The translations under genes and the position numbers were made by a program. 31,978 nt of DNA from Flavobacterium psychrophilum (GTDB taxonomy: Bacteria; Bacteroidota; Bacteroidia; Flavobacteriales; Flavobacteriaceae). The notes beneath the pieces are model-generated. The model was not told where the DNA came from and did no database searches. It was given only the letters and a program-made list of their open reading frames with translations. Positions 17,116 through 25,050 of the stretch are shown here, in pieces; within the stretch, counting starts at the first letter, position 1, and each line of letters begins with the position of its first letter. Where the stretch lies: contig CAMCTL010000019.1 of the NCBI GenBank assembly GCA_945878515.1, positions 1 to 31,978 of the forward strand, written 5' to 3'.

Positions 17116-19537
17116 AAATCCCACCACCTAACAATAACAACATTCCGATAAAACTGAAAAGTGTAATCATACTTCCGGTTTGTACTACTTGGGGTTCAAA
17201 CTTGAATTCTATAGTATGTTTTCCTGCTGGAACTATCATTGATCTCAAAACATAATCTACAGGAAAATGATCCGTTAATTTTCCATCTACATAAGCATTC
17301 CAACCTTTTTCATAATATATTTCAGAAAAAACTGCTAAACCTATTCCTGAGTTTTTAGAAGTATATTTAAGATAATTGGGTTTGTAAATCTCAAGTTGTA
17401 CAATTCCGCTGTTATCAAATTCTTTATTTAATCCAACATCTTTGATTTTTGAACCAAATTCAAAATCATTAAATACTGCTACATTCTTGGTATTCAATTT
17501 ATATAATGATTTCATTTCCTCGTCAGCTGATTTTACATTTTGGATTTTAGAAACAAACCACGCATTTCCATTGGCATTCGGGTTTTGAACTGGAAACGCA
17601 GCGCCAGTTGAATCGGTTTGAATAATATATTTTACATTCAACATATTCAAAACCTCAATATTGTTTTTGGCAATTTGATAATCGAATAATTGCTGCATTC
17701 TTCGAGGTTTTACAGCACTATAACCACCAATCGATTTATGGAAAAAAGATGTTCTGGCACTAGAAAGATTTCCGTCTACCTCAAAAACCCTGTAATGAGA
17801 TTGGTCCTCCAAGATCTTTGTATCGGCAGGAGTTTCCTGAAAAGGAACTTCGACTTCATGTTTGCTGACAAAAGCGGTGGTATCAACATATTTTTTATCT
17901 ACCAGAACCAAATCAAAAAGCATTACTAATCCTACTAGAATTACGGCAGTATTTTGTGCCAATTTGTTTTTAATAAATAGCCATAAAACCCCAAATACAA
18001 TCAGAATAAAAAATCCTGAACGCAACAAATCGGCTGCATACAAACTTTTTCTATCTTGTATTAACGCATCCATAAATCCAGTTCCAAAAGCTTTATCTTG
18101 CCCTTGACTGAACATTTGCAACAATTGAGAATCCATTTGACTAACAAAATCAAACGTACTGCGCATTAAAAACAATCCTATTATTAAACCAAAAACAGTA
18201 ACCGAAGCTTTCCACAAACTCGACCATTGATTATCTTTATCTTGAGTAAAAAAAGCTTGGAAACCCATAATAGCCATCACAGGAATACAAAGTTCCAAAA
18301 TCACCTGAATAGAAGAAACTGCCCTAAACTTGTCATACATTGGAACAAAATCAATAAAAAAATCGGTAACAACAGATAGGTTTTTACCCCAAGATAGCAC
18401 CAATGAAAATAATGCTCCAGCAAGAAAAGCGTACTTAATTTTTCGGCTGTCGTGATACAATCCTAGAATAGCAAGAAAGAAAATTACGATTCCAATATAA
18501 GCTGGTGCGGCAACTATAGGCTGTTGTCCCCAATAGGTAAAACCATAGTTTTCAGTAAATTGTTGGGCTTCTTCTGGCGATGCTCCATATTGGGTCATAA
18601 ATTTATAAACACTGGAATCAGAATTCAGTTTTTCGCTATTTCCACCTCCAAAAAGTCTAGGTGCAATCAAATTGAAACTTTCGGCAATTCCGTAGCTGTA
18701 TTCAGTTATGTATTCCCTAGACAAAGTACTATTTTCAATCTTTTTTGAGCCATCTGGAGAATAAGTCAATTCACTTTTCCCGCGCGTGCTGAATTTTGCA
18801 TATTCGGCTGTTGCCAATAAGTTTGTTGCATTGGCACCAACCGCAAAGATTCCAGCGATTGCCAAAACGCCAAAGGACTTCAAAAGCGCTTTAAATTCTT
18901 TTTCTAATATTGCCAAATAAATAAAATACCCTGAAAGCATTAACAAGAAGAAAAACAAATAATAGGTCATTTGAAAATGATTGGCGTTGATTTCTAAAGC
19001 AACCGCAAACATTGTGAGCAATCCTCCCCAAATATATTTTTTTTGGAAAACCATTATAAAACCTGCAATAACCAACGGCATATAACCAATGGCGTGGGCT
19101 TTGGCATTATGACCAACTCCTAAAATTATGATCAAATAAGTAGAAAATCCAAAAGCCAACGCTCCGAAAAAAGCTTTGAGCGGATCAATTTTTAAAACCA
19201 ATAGTAAACCATAAAAACTTAAAAAATAAAGAAATAAATAATCGGCAGGACGAGGCAAAAACCGAATGGCGTCATCAATTAATCCAATATAATCGTGCGG
19301 ATATTTGGCTCCCAGTTGATAAGTTGGCATTCCTCCAAAAGCCGAATTGGTCCAAAAAGGTTCTTGATTGTCCGATGCTCTAAAATCGTTTTGCTCCTTT
19401 GCCATCCCGGTATATTGAGCAATATCCGATTGTAAGATTTGTTTTCTCTGCAAAACAGGATAAAAATAAATGACAGAAATTAAAATAAAACCTAGTAGAA
19501 CAAGTGAGTGTGGATATAATTTTTGAAGTTGCTTCAT
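17096..19537 (-). CDS. YfhO family membrane protein (putative GT-C-like glycosyltransferase)
   Basis: An 813-residue polytopic membrane protein. It starts KLYPHSLVLLGFILISVIYFYP and carries about 12-14 hydrophobic segments plus a large extracytoplasmic region near the C-terminus, then a last membrane segment (about 787-805, GSMITLFSFIGMLLLLGGG). The sequence around SDIAQYTGMAKE and FWTNSAFGGMPTYQLGAKYP (about 38-80) is typical of YfhO proteins, whose Bacillus member takes part in lipoteichoic-acid glycosylation. In this phylum YfhO precedes glycosyltransferase and flippase genes, which fits a role in building or decorating a surface glycan. ATG at 19537; 69 bp separate it from the DUF4834 gene upstream. 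Confidence 0.88.
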   Translation of the reverse strand: MKQLQKLYPHSLVLLGFILISVIYFYPVLQRKQILQSDIAQYTGMAKEQNDFRASDNQEPFWTNSAFGGMPTYQLGAKYPHDYIGLIDDAIRFLPRPADYLFLYFLSFYGLLLVLKIDPLKAFFGALAFGFSTYLIIILGVGHNAKAHAIGYMPLVIAGFIMVFQKKYIWGGLLTMFAVALEINANHFQMTYYLFFFLLMLSGYFIYLAILEKEFKALLKSFGVLAIAGIFAVGANATNLLATAEYAKFSTRGKSELTYSPDGSKKIENSTLSREYITEYSYGIAESFNLIAPRLFGGGNSEKLNSDSSVYKFMTQYGASPEEAQQFTENYGFTYWGQQPIVAAPAYIGIVIFFLAILGLYHDSRKIKYAFLAGALFSLVLSWGKNLSVVTDFFIDFVPMYDKFRAVSSIQVILELCIPVMAIMGFQAFFTQDKDNQWSSLWKASVTVFGLIIGLFLMRSTFDFVSQMDSQLLQMFSQGQDKAFGTGFMDALIQDRKSLYAADLLRSGFFILIVFGVLWLFIKNKLAQNTAVILVGLVMLFDLVLVDKKYVDTTAFVSKHEVEVPFQETPADTKILEDQSHYRVFEVDGNLSSARTSFFHKSIGGYSAVKPRRMQQLFDYQIAKNNIEVLNMLNVKYIIQTDSTGAAFPVQNPNANGNAWFVSKIQNVKSADEEMKSLYKLNTKNVAVFNDFEFGSKIKDVGLNKEFDNSGIVQLEIYKPNYLKYTSKNSGIGLAVFSEIYYEKGWNAYVDGKLTDHFPVDYVLRSMIVPAGKHTIEFKFEPQVVQTGSMITLFSFIGMLLLLGGGIYVENKK

Positions 19538-19543
19538 TTAATC

Positions 19544-19578
19544 AGTTTTGGGTTTATGGTTTTGGGTTTATGGTTGCT
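19544..19578. repeat. 7-bp-period repeat between DUF4834 and YfhO genes
   Basis: Units AGTTTTG, GGTTTAT, GGTTTTG, GGTTTAT and GGTTGCT run in exact 7-bp phase (a 14-bp unit repeated twice plus a partial copy). The array lies only 7 bp upstream of the YfhO start. Confidence 0.75.
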
Positions 19579-19606
19579 GCACACTGGCAGTAAAAACTGA
19601 TGCCTT

Positions 19607-19888
19607 TTATTCAATTTCCTCATAATCAACATAATCTCCTACTTTTTTGGTTTCGCGAGATTTTTTGGCATTGGAAACATCTATAATAATTTCATCGTTA
19701 TTTGGCTTTCTTTCCCAAGAATTATCTTGAGCATTTTGCTGTTGCTTCTGAAAATTTTCTCCTGCCTTTTGCACTACTTTTTTTACCAATACTGGCAAAA
19801 ACAGTCTTGCCAAAAATTTCACAATATAGAAAATAGCAACAATATAAATTATAGTTTTTATAAACCCAACAAATGAGGCATCTTGCAT
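19607..19888 (-). CDS. DUF4834-like small membrane protein
   Basis: A 93-residue protein with one membrane segment near the N-terminus (FIKTIIYIVAIFYIVKFLARLFLP, with about 16 strongly hydrophobic residues). A basic amphipathic helix (KKVVQKAGENFQKQQQNAQ) and an acidic tail ending DYVDYEEIE follow. This pattern matches DUF4834, a short Bacteroidota family of unknown function. The ATG at 19888 was chosen because it directly precedes the hydrophobic segment and lies just downstream of a -7 box; an upstream in-frame start would overlap the promoter. It is first in the minus-strand operon with YfhO. Confidence 0.75.
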   Translation of the reverse strand: MQDASFVGFIKTIIYIVAIFYIVKFLARLFLPVLVKKVVQKAGENFQKQQQNAQDNSWERKPNNDEIIIDVSNAKKSRETKKVGDYVDYEEIE

Positions 19889-19906
19889 AGTCAAATAATT
19901 TTTTGT

Positions 19907-19914
19907 CAAAATTA
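19907..19914 (-). promoter_or_regulatory. -7 promoter box of the DUF4834-YfhO-glycan operon
   Basis: TAATTTTG on the minus strand matches TAnnTTTG and lies 19 bp upstream of the ATG at 19888. A plus-strand box 56 bp away drives the divergent gene. Confidence 0.5.
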
Positions 19915-19969
19915 ACAATTCCAACGTTCAAAATTAAAATATCATTCTTAAATAATTAATAAAATATAG

Positions 19970-19977
19970 TACATTTG
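19970..19977 (+). promoter_or_regulatory. -7 promoter box of the transporter-like gene
   Basis: TACATTTG matches TAnnTTTG. The ATG lies at 20013, giving a leader of about 30 nt. Confidence 0.5.
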
Positions 19978-20012
19978 AAATACCTTGAAAATTTAAACCA
20001 AAAAGTAAATTT

Positions 20013-20957
20013 ATGTGTAAAACCAAATTTGTATTTATTCTTGCAATTTTTATTCTTCCGCTACTGCATTATGGACAATATACAGACCAAATTAATTCGA
20101 ATAGACCTGGAGAAACGATGTCAGCATTTTCAGTTGGAAAATCAGTCATTCAAGTAGAATCTGGTATTTATGGCATTAAGGAAAATCACAGTATTTTAAA
20201 TTATGATGCCAATGGATTTGGCATTGATATGACTGTGAGATGGGGCTTTTTTATGGAAAAATTAGAATTTATTGCTGATTTTCAATATCAGTACCAATTA
20301 ATCAATCCTGCTTTTATTTTTCCAGAGAAATCAGCTTTCAAACAAACCGTATTTGGTGCAAAATATTTGATTTATGATCCCTTCAAAAACTATGAAAAAA
20401 AAGCAAATGTTTACAGCTGGAAAGCAAATCGTGCATTCAACTGGCGTCAATTTATTCCTGCGGTTTCAGTGTTTGCTGGCTCCAATCTAACATCTTCTAA
20501 AAATCCTTATTATTACGCTGCAAATGCAGGTATTTCGCCAAAATTAATATTGATTACTCAAAATCACTTGGGTGACGGAAGTTGGGTTTTTGTAACCAAT
20601 ATCATCGCTGATTATGTTGCAACAGATGATCCCAGTTATGGATACGTAATTACGCTTACTAAAGGAATAAATCAAAAATGGTCAGGTTTTGTAGAAAATC
20701 AAGGTTTTAAAAGTAATTTTTATAGCGATGCAATAGTTCGCGGAGGAGCTGCATATTTGCTTCATGATGATCTGCAAATTGATGCTTCTTTAAGCACAAG
20801 TTTGAAAAATACACCTTCAATACTTTATGGTGGAATTGGGTTTTCTTGGCGCTACGATGCAAATTACAAAAGTGAAAAGCTTGACAAGAACAAAAAAAGT
20901 GCGTCAAAAAAACAGAAGAATAAAAAGAATCCGAAAAAAGAAAAGAAAATACAATGA
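20013..20957 (+). CDS. Outer-membrane transporter-like protein (phenol/MetA-degradation family type)
   Basis: A 314-residue secreted protein with a signal peptide (FVFILAIFILPLLHYGQ). The mature N-terminus, SNRPGETMSAFSVGKSVIQV, fits the opening of the family PF13557 (putative MetA-pathway of phenol degradation), whose members are predicted outer-membrane beta barrels often labelled transporter. Alternating aromatic strands run to about residue 285 (GGIGFSWRYD), after which a 30-residue Lys-rich tail is appended (KKSASKKQKNKKNPKKEKK). The tail is unusual after a barrel and may stay in the periplasm or bind polyanions. The stop TGA overlaps the ATG of the next gene (ATGA), so the two are translationally coupled. 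The substrate is unknown. Confidence 0.65.
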   Translation: MCKTKFVFILAIFILPLLHYGQYTDQINSNRPGETMSAFSVGKSVIQVESGIYGIKENHSILNYDANGFGIDMTVRWGFFMEKLEFIADFQYQYQLINPAFIFPEKSAFKQTVFGAKYLIYDPFKNYEKKANVYSWKANRAFNWRQFIPAVSVFAGSNLTSSKNPYYYAANAGISPKLILITQNHLGDGSWVFVTNIIADYVATDDPSYGYVITLTKGINQKWSGFVENQGFKSNFYSDAIVRGGAAYLLHDDLQIDASLSTSLKNTPSILYGGIGFSWRYDANYKSEKLDKNKKSASKKQKNKKNPKKEKKIQ

Positions 20958-22072
20958 TAAATGTTAAAGAAGCTGTTACGAAAAAAGAAATGACTGACTT
21001 TGTCAAATTTCCTTTCTCCTTATACAAAAACAATAAATATTGGGTACCACCAATTATAGCCGACGAACTTGAATCCTTTGACAAATCCAAAAATCCCGCT
21101 TTCGAAAGTGCGGAGGCCTATTTTTATTTGGCCTATAAAAACAATGAAATTGTGGGACGAATTGCTGTCATTATTAATTGGAACGAGGTCAATAACCAGA
21201 ACAAAAAGAAAGTCCGTTTCGGTTGGTTTGATGTAATTGATGATATCGAAGTAACAAAAGCGCTACTGGAAAAAGCTTATGAATTAGGAAGAAAAAACAA
21301 TTTGGAACACGTTGAAGGACCAATGGGATTTTCCAACCTAGACAAAGTGGGCGTTCTTACTGAAGGTTTTGACCAAATGGGAACCATGATTACTTGGTAC
21401 AACCATCCTTATTTTGCGAGCCACTTAGAACAATTGGGGTTTGTTACAGAAAAAGAATATGTAGAAAATATTTTTCCGTTTGCGAATGTAAAGCCAGAAT
21501 TTTTTTCGAAAGCACAAACATTAATCAAAAAAAGATATGAACTAACGAGCTTGACTTTCACTAAAACGAAAGACATAATGCCCTACGTTGACGAAATGTT
21601 TGATTTGTTTAATAGTGCTTATGCTAGTTTGTCCTCGTTTGTAGCCGTAACTGATATTCAAAAAGAATATTTCAAAAAAAAATACATCAGTTTTATCAAT
21701 CCTGAATACATCATTTTTGTATTGGATAAGAACAACAAAATAATAGCATTTAGCATTGTAATGCCCAGTTTTTCAGAAGCTTTACAAAAAGCCAAAGGCA
21801 AACTATTCCCGTTTGGATTTTATCATTTGCTAAAGGCCAGAAAAGAAAGCAAAGACGTAGTTTTTTATTTAATAGGTGTTGCACCGGAATATCAAAACAA
21901 AGGAGTTACTGCCATTATTTTCGAAGAATATTTCAATACTTTTACAAAAAAAGGAATCATCAACTGCATTCGAACACCCGAATTGGCAGACAATATTGCC
22001 ATACATAATTTATGGAAAAACTTCGATCCAAAAATTCATTGCAGAAGAAAAACGTTTATTAAAATGCTTTGA
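20954..22072 (+). CDS. GNAT-like N-acyltransferase family protein
   Basis: A 372-residue cytoplasmic protein. The region near 285-330, VVFYLIGVAPEYQNKGVTAI, has the GNAT acetyl-CoA-binding signature (V-A-P-x-Y-Q-x-K-G), and a second alpha/beta unit in the N-terminal half (YFYLAYKNNEIVGRIAVIIN) suggests a duplicated GNAT fold. Relatives in this phylum are sometimes labelled GTP cyclohydrolase; nothing in the sequence supports that activity. The gene starts inside the stop of the transporter-like gene (ATGA overlap). A hairpin terminator follows 28 bp after the stop. The acceptor is unknown. Confidence 0.7.
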   Translation: MINVKEAVTKKEMTDFVKFPFSLYKNNKYWVPPIIADELESFDKSKNPAFESAEAYFYLAYKNNEIVGRIAVIINWNEVNNQNKKKVRFGWFDVIDDIEVTKALLEKAYELGRKNNLEHVEGPMGFSNLDKVGVLTEGFDQMGTMITWYNHPYFASHLEQLGFVTEKEYVENIFPFANVKPEFFSKAQTLIKKRYELTSLTFTKTKDIMPYVDEMFDLFNSAYASLSSFVAVTDIQKEYFKKKYISFINPEYIIFVLDKNNKIIAFSIVMPSFSEALQKAKGKLFPFGFYHLLKARKESKDVVFYLIGVAPEYQNKGVTAIIFEEYFNTFTKKGIINCIRTPELADNIAIHNLWKNFDPKIHCRRKTFIKML

Positions 22073-22076
22073 TTGC

Positions 22077-22097
22077 GAAGTTAGAAGTGGGAAGTTA
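22077..22097. repeat. 7-bp-period repeat after the GNAT-like gene
   Basis: Three units in exact phase: GAAGTTA, GAAGTGG, GAAGTTA. It starts 5 bp after the stop. Confidence 0.55.
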
Positions 22098-22100
22098 AAA

Positions 22101-22142
22101 AAAAAGGAAAACGAGTTGAATTATCAAGACATTTTCCTTTTT
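22101..22142. terminator. Bidirectional terminator between convergent genes
   Basis: Arms AAAAAGGAAAA (22101-22111) and TTTTCCTTTTT (22132-22142) flank a 20-nt loop, with A-rich and T-rich edges on both sides. It can serve the GNAT-like gene on plus and the oxoamine synthase on minus. Confidence 0.7.
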
Positions 22143-22165
22143 ATATGTAGGTGTTTAACATTCTT

Positions 22166-22223
22166 AATCTGAAATCTGAAATCTGAAATCTGAAATCTGA
22201 AATCTGAAATCTGAAATCTGAAA
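22166..22223. repeat. Perfect 7-bp tandem repeat, eight copies
   Basis: AATCTGA is repeated eight times without a mismatch (22166-22221). It abuts the TAG stop of the minus-strand oxoamine synthase (22224-22226), so it forms the start of that gene's 3' untranslated region. Confidence 0.97.
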
Positions 22224-23486
22224 CTAAGCGTCTAAATCCACTTTAGTTCTACTGGCAATTTCTTTGTAAGTTCCGTTTACCAATTTCTCTCGTATCGCTT
22301 CAAAAGCGGTTAATGTTTGGTTAATATCATCCAATGTATGAGGCGCAGTAGGTATGACACGCAATAAAATCATACCTTTAGGAATAACTGGATAAATTAC
22401 AATCGACAAGAAAATACCATAATTTTCTCTCAAATCATTCACCATAACCATTGCTTCTGGCACACTTCCTTCTAAATAAACAGGTGTAACACACGTATTT
22501 GTATCTCCGATATTAAATCCTTTGCTTCTCAAACCTCCTTGCAGGGCATTTACATTTTCCCATAATTTATCTTTCAATTCAGATGAATTACGCAACAATT
22601 CCAAACGCTTCAAAGAACCAATAGTTTGAATCATTGGCAAAGCTTTAGCAAACATTTGCGAACGCAAATTGTATTTTAGGTAATCAATAATTTCCTTATC
22701 GGCGGCTACAAAAGCACCAATATTAGCCATTGATTTGGCAAAAGTCGAAAAGTAAACATCAATTCCATCTTGACAACCTTGCTCCTCACCTGCTCCAGCA
22801 CCTGTTTTTCCAAGTGTACCAAAACCGTGTGCATCATCAACCAAAAGACGGAAATTGTATTTTTTCTTCATCTCTACAATTTCTTTCAATTTGCCTTGCT
22901 GGCCACGCATCCCGAAAACACCTTCGGTAATAAAGAGAATTCCTCCGCCTTGCTCTGTGGCTAATTTTGTAGCACGCTGCAAGTTTTTTTCCATACTCTC
23001 GATATCATTGTGTTTGTAGGTAAAACGTTTTCCGCTGTGCAAACGAACTCCGTCAATAATGCAAGCGTGCGCATCAACATCGTACACAATTACATCATTT
23101 CTTGTAACCAAAGCATCAATGGTTGACATAATTCCTTGATAACCGAAATTCAACAAATAAGCCGATTCTTTCATTACAAAAGCAGCCAATTCTTGTTCTA
23201 ATTGTTCGTGATATTTTGTATGACCAGACATCATTCTCGCTCCCATTGGATAAGCAGCACCAAATTCTAGAGCGGCGTCTGCATCCGCTTTTCGTACTTC
23301 TGGATGATTAGCAAGACCTAAATAGTCGTTCAAACTCCAGTTTAAAACCTCTTTACCTTGAAATTTCATTCTTGGTCCTAAATCGCCTTCTAATTTTGGA
23401 AACACAAAATAACCTTCCGCTTGCGATGCCCATTTACCCAACGGACCTTTATTGTTTTGAATTCTTTCGAATAAATCTTTTAACAT
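22224..23486 (-). CDS. PLP-dependent alpha-oxoamine synthase family enzyme
   Basis: A 420-residue cytoplasmic fold-type I PLP enzyme of the AONS/KBL/serine palmitoyltransferase group, which condenses an amino acid with an acyl thioester. Visible active-site features are His140 in DVDAHACIIDG (stacks on PLP), DDAHGFG (217-223) and the Schiff-base lysine Lys251 in STFAKSMANIG. A 50-residue N-terminal lead (GPLGKWASQAEGYFVFP) and a C-terminal domain with LRVIPTAPHT are also present. No biotin genes are nearby, so 7-keto-8-aminopelargonate synthase is not favoured over sphingolipid or sulfonolipid (capnine) synthesis. Start set at ATG 23486: the upstream TTG at 23525 lies inside the -7 box. Confidence 0.85.
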   Translation of the reverse strand: MLKDLFERIQNNKGPLGKWASQAEGYFVFPKLEGDLGPRMKFQGKEVLNWSLNDYLGLANHPEVRKADADAALEFGAAYPMGARMMSGHTKYHEQLEQELAAFVMKESAYLLNFGYQGIMSTIDALVTRNDVIVYDVDAHACIIDGVRLHSGKRFTYKHNDIESMEKNLQRATKLATEQGGGILFITEGVFGMRGQQGKLKEIVEMKKKYNFRLLVDDAHGFGTLGKTGAGAGEEQGCQDGIDVYFSTFAKSMANIGAFVAADKEIIDYLKYNLRSQMFAKALPMIQTIGSLKRLELLRNSSELKDKLWENVNALQGGLRSKGFNIGDTNTCVTPVYLEGSVPEAMVMVNDLRENYGIFLSIVIYPVIPKGMILLRVIPTAPHTLDDINQTLTAFEAIREKLVNGTYKEIASRTKVDLDA

Positions 23487-23522
23487 AATTAATATAGTAT
23501 TATATGTTTTTTTTTGAAGTTG

Positions 23523-23530
23523 CAAAATTA
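23523..23530 (-). promoter_or_regulatory. -7 promoter box of the oxoamine synthase gene
   Basis: TAATTTTG on the minus strand matches TAnnTTTG. The ATG at 23486 is 37 bp downstream. Confidence 0.55.
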
Positions 23531-23660
23531 ATTATTTAATATGTCTTATCATAATATTACCAAATTAAAAAAAAAGTAGAGTAAACAGGAGAAATTTGGG
23601 GATAAGGAGCCATTTCCTGCTGTTCATTATAATCTTTTTTCATAAAATCTTTTTTTCCAA

Positions 23661-23698
23661 GACTTTAAAGGAGCTTCCGTTGGTCGCTCTTCAAAGTC
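23661..23698. repeat. Imperfect palindrome in the divergent gap
   Basis: GACTTTAAAGGAGC (23661-23674) pairs with GCTCTTCAAAGTC (23686-23698): about 12 base pairs with one mismatch and one bulge, and an 11-nt loop containing CCGTTGG. It is more GC-rich than the rest of the 351-bp gap between the two start codons. There is no following T-run. It resembles a REP-type element or a structured leader; it lies upstream of the NYN gene's -7 box, so it is unlikely to be in that mRNA. The rest of the gap holds only the two promoters and a TCAATATCAAT repeat near 23800-23830. Confidence 0.5.
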
Positions 23699-23775
23699 AG
23701 TAAAAAATAGATTTTCTCAAAAAAAGGATTTCCATTTCCATCAGGGCTAGAGAGTCGAGTTTACAATAAACTTTG

Positions 23776-23783
23776 TATATTTG
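23776..23783 (+). promoter_or_regulatory. -7 promoter box of the NYN gene
   Basis: TATATTTG matches TAnnTTTG. Its TTG is in frame with the gene, but the ATG at 23838 directly precedes the conserved domain. Confidence 0.55.
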
Positions 23784-23837
23784 AATAACATTTTTCAATG
23801 TCAATATCAATTGCAAAAATCAATATCAATAAAACAC

Positions 23838-24668
23838 ATGTCACAAGATACCAAAGAATTAAAATTAGCTGTCCTTATTGATGCTGACAATGTTCCGTAT
23901 AGCAATGTAAAAGGAATGATGGAAGAAATTGCCAAATACGGAACGCCAACAACAAAACGTATTTATGCCGATTGGACCAAACCCAATGCTAATGGTTGGA
24001 AAACCGTTTTATTGGAACACGCTATCACACCTATTCAGCAATACAGTTACACAGTTGGAAAAAACTCTTCCGATTCGGCAATGATTATCGATGCTATGGA
24101 TTTGTTGTACTCCGACAAAGTAGATGGTTTTTGTATAGTTTCTAGCGACAGTGATTTTACACGATTGGCCATTCGTTTGAGAGAATCGGGAATGAAAGTT
24201 ATTGGAATTGGCGAAAAGAAAACGCCAAATTCTTTTATTGTTGCCTGTGATCGATTTATTTATATTGAAGTCTTAGACGGAGCTATAAAAAAGAAATTAC
24301 CTAAAAACAGCGTAATTGAAGAAAACAAAAAGGCAATTGATCCAAGCGCTAGCGAACAGACCAAACAAAAACTGACTCCAAAAACAATCGAAAAACCCGA
24401 GCAAAAAACACTCGATAAAATAGACAACCAAACCATAGAACTCATTGAAGATACGCTTGAAGCAATTGGCGATGAGGATGGTTGGGCTTTCCTTGGCGAT
24501 GTAGGGAATTTAATTGTAAAGAAAAAACCTGAATTTGATCCTAGAAATTATGGCTTTTCTAAACTAACTCCGATGTTAAAATCCTTATCCGATATTCTCG
24601 AAATTGACGAAAGAGAATCCGATAAAAAAGGAATCAAGCACGTTTTTGTACGATTGCGATTTAGTTAA
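23838..24668 (+). CDS. NYN (LabA/DUF88-type) nuclease-like protein with C-terminal LOTUS/OST-HTH domain
   Basis: A 276-residue predicted RNA-binding or RNA-cleaving protein. Residues about 9-145 form a PIN-like NYN domain with the expected acidic residues: LIDADN at the first strand, SSDSAMIIDAMD in the middle and VSSDSDFTRLA after it. A charged, low-complexity linker (about 155-205) leads to a C-terminal domain of about 70 residues (IELIEDTLEAIGDEDGWAFL ... FVRLRF) that fits the LOTUS/OST-HTH RNA-binding fold. NYN plus LOTUS is a known bacterial arrangement. The ATG at 23838 immediately precedes the domain; an earlier TTG is part of the -7 box. The target RNA is unknown. Confidence 0.85.
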   Translation: MSQDTKELKLAVLIDADNVPYSNVKGMMEEIAKYGTPTTKRIYADWTKPNANGWKTVLLEHAITPIQQYSYTVGKNSSDSAMIIDAMDLLYSDKVDGFCIVSSDSDFTRLAIRLRESGMKVIGIGEKKTPNSFIVACDRFIYIEVLDGAIKKKLPKNSVIEENKKAIDPSASEQTKQKLTPKTIEKPEQKTLDKIDNQTIELIEDTLEAIGDEDGWAFLGDVGNLIVKKKPEFDPRNYGFSKLTPMLKSLSDILEIDERESDKKGIKHVFVRLRFS

Positions 24669-25050
24669 ATAACGAGAATTGTATAATGTCCCAATGTATA
24701 ATGTAAAATTATGCGCAATTACATCGGTTTCAGTACTCATAAACATGACATTATTTTACTTACTTTATTTTGGTTGCAACTCGCATATAATTCTTTAAGA
24801 AATGTTTATCTATGGTGCTATCGATAATGCAATTTAAATGTCACATTATAAGTTAAATAGTTTAAAAATTATTTATTTAGTGATTACAAAACGCAAATTA
24901 CGTTCCTACAGTGCCTAAATAAAGTTCGTAATTGATGTTTATTTTAACTTATTTTTATCAAAAACGAACCTTAATCTTGCCAAATCCTATAATAGAAATT
25001 CTTATTTCTAAATCTACTTTATGTAAATTTGCACCATTAAAAAATCTTCT
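24669..25050. other. AT-rich intergenic stretch before lipA
   Basis: No open frame, RNA gene or terminator with GC pairs is visible in these 382 bp. TGTATAATGT occurs twice near 24673-24697 (15-bp period), and a complementary ACATTATA is near 24843. The lipA -7 box lies at the far end. Confidence 0.5.
25024..25031 (+). promoter_or_regulatory. lipA: -7 promoter box of lipA
   Basis: TAAATTTG matches TAnnTTTG and lies 19 bp upstream of the ATG at 25051. Confidence 0.55.

Noticed and set aside
20954..22072. GTP cyclohydrolase label for the GNAT-like protein
   Set aside because: No cyclohydrolase metal or zinc motifs are present, while a GNAT acetyl-CoA signature is.
24669..25050. Hidden RNA gene or riboswitch before lipA
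   Set aside because: The stretch is almost entirely A/T without GC-paired helices or a terminator; nothing beyond short repeats and a -7 box is visible.
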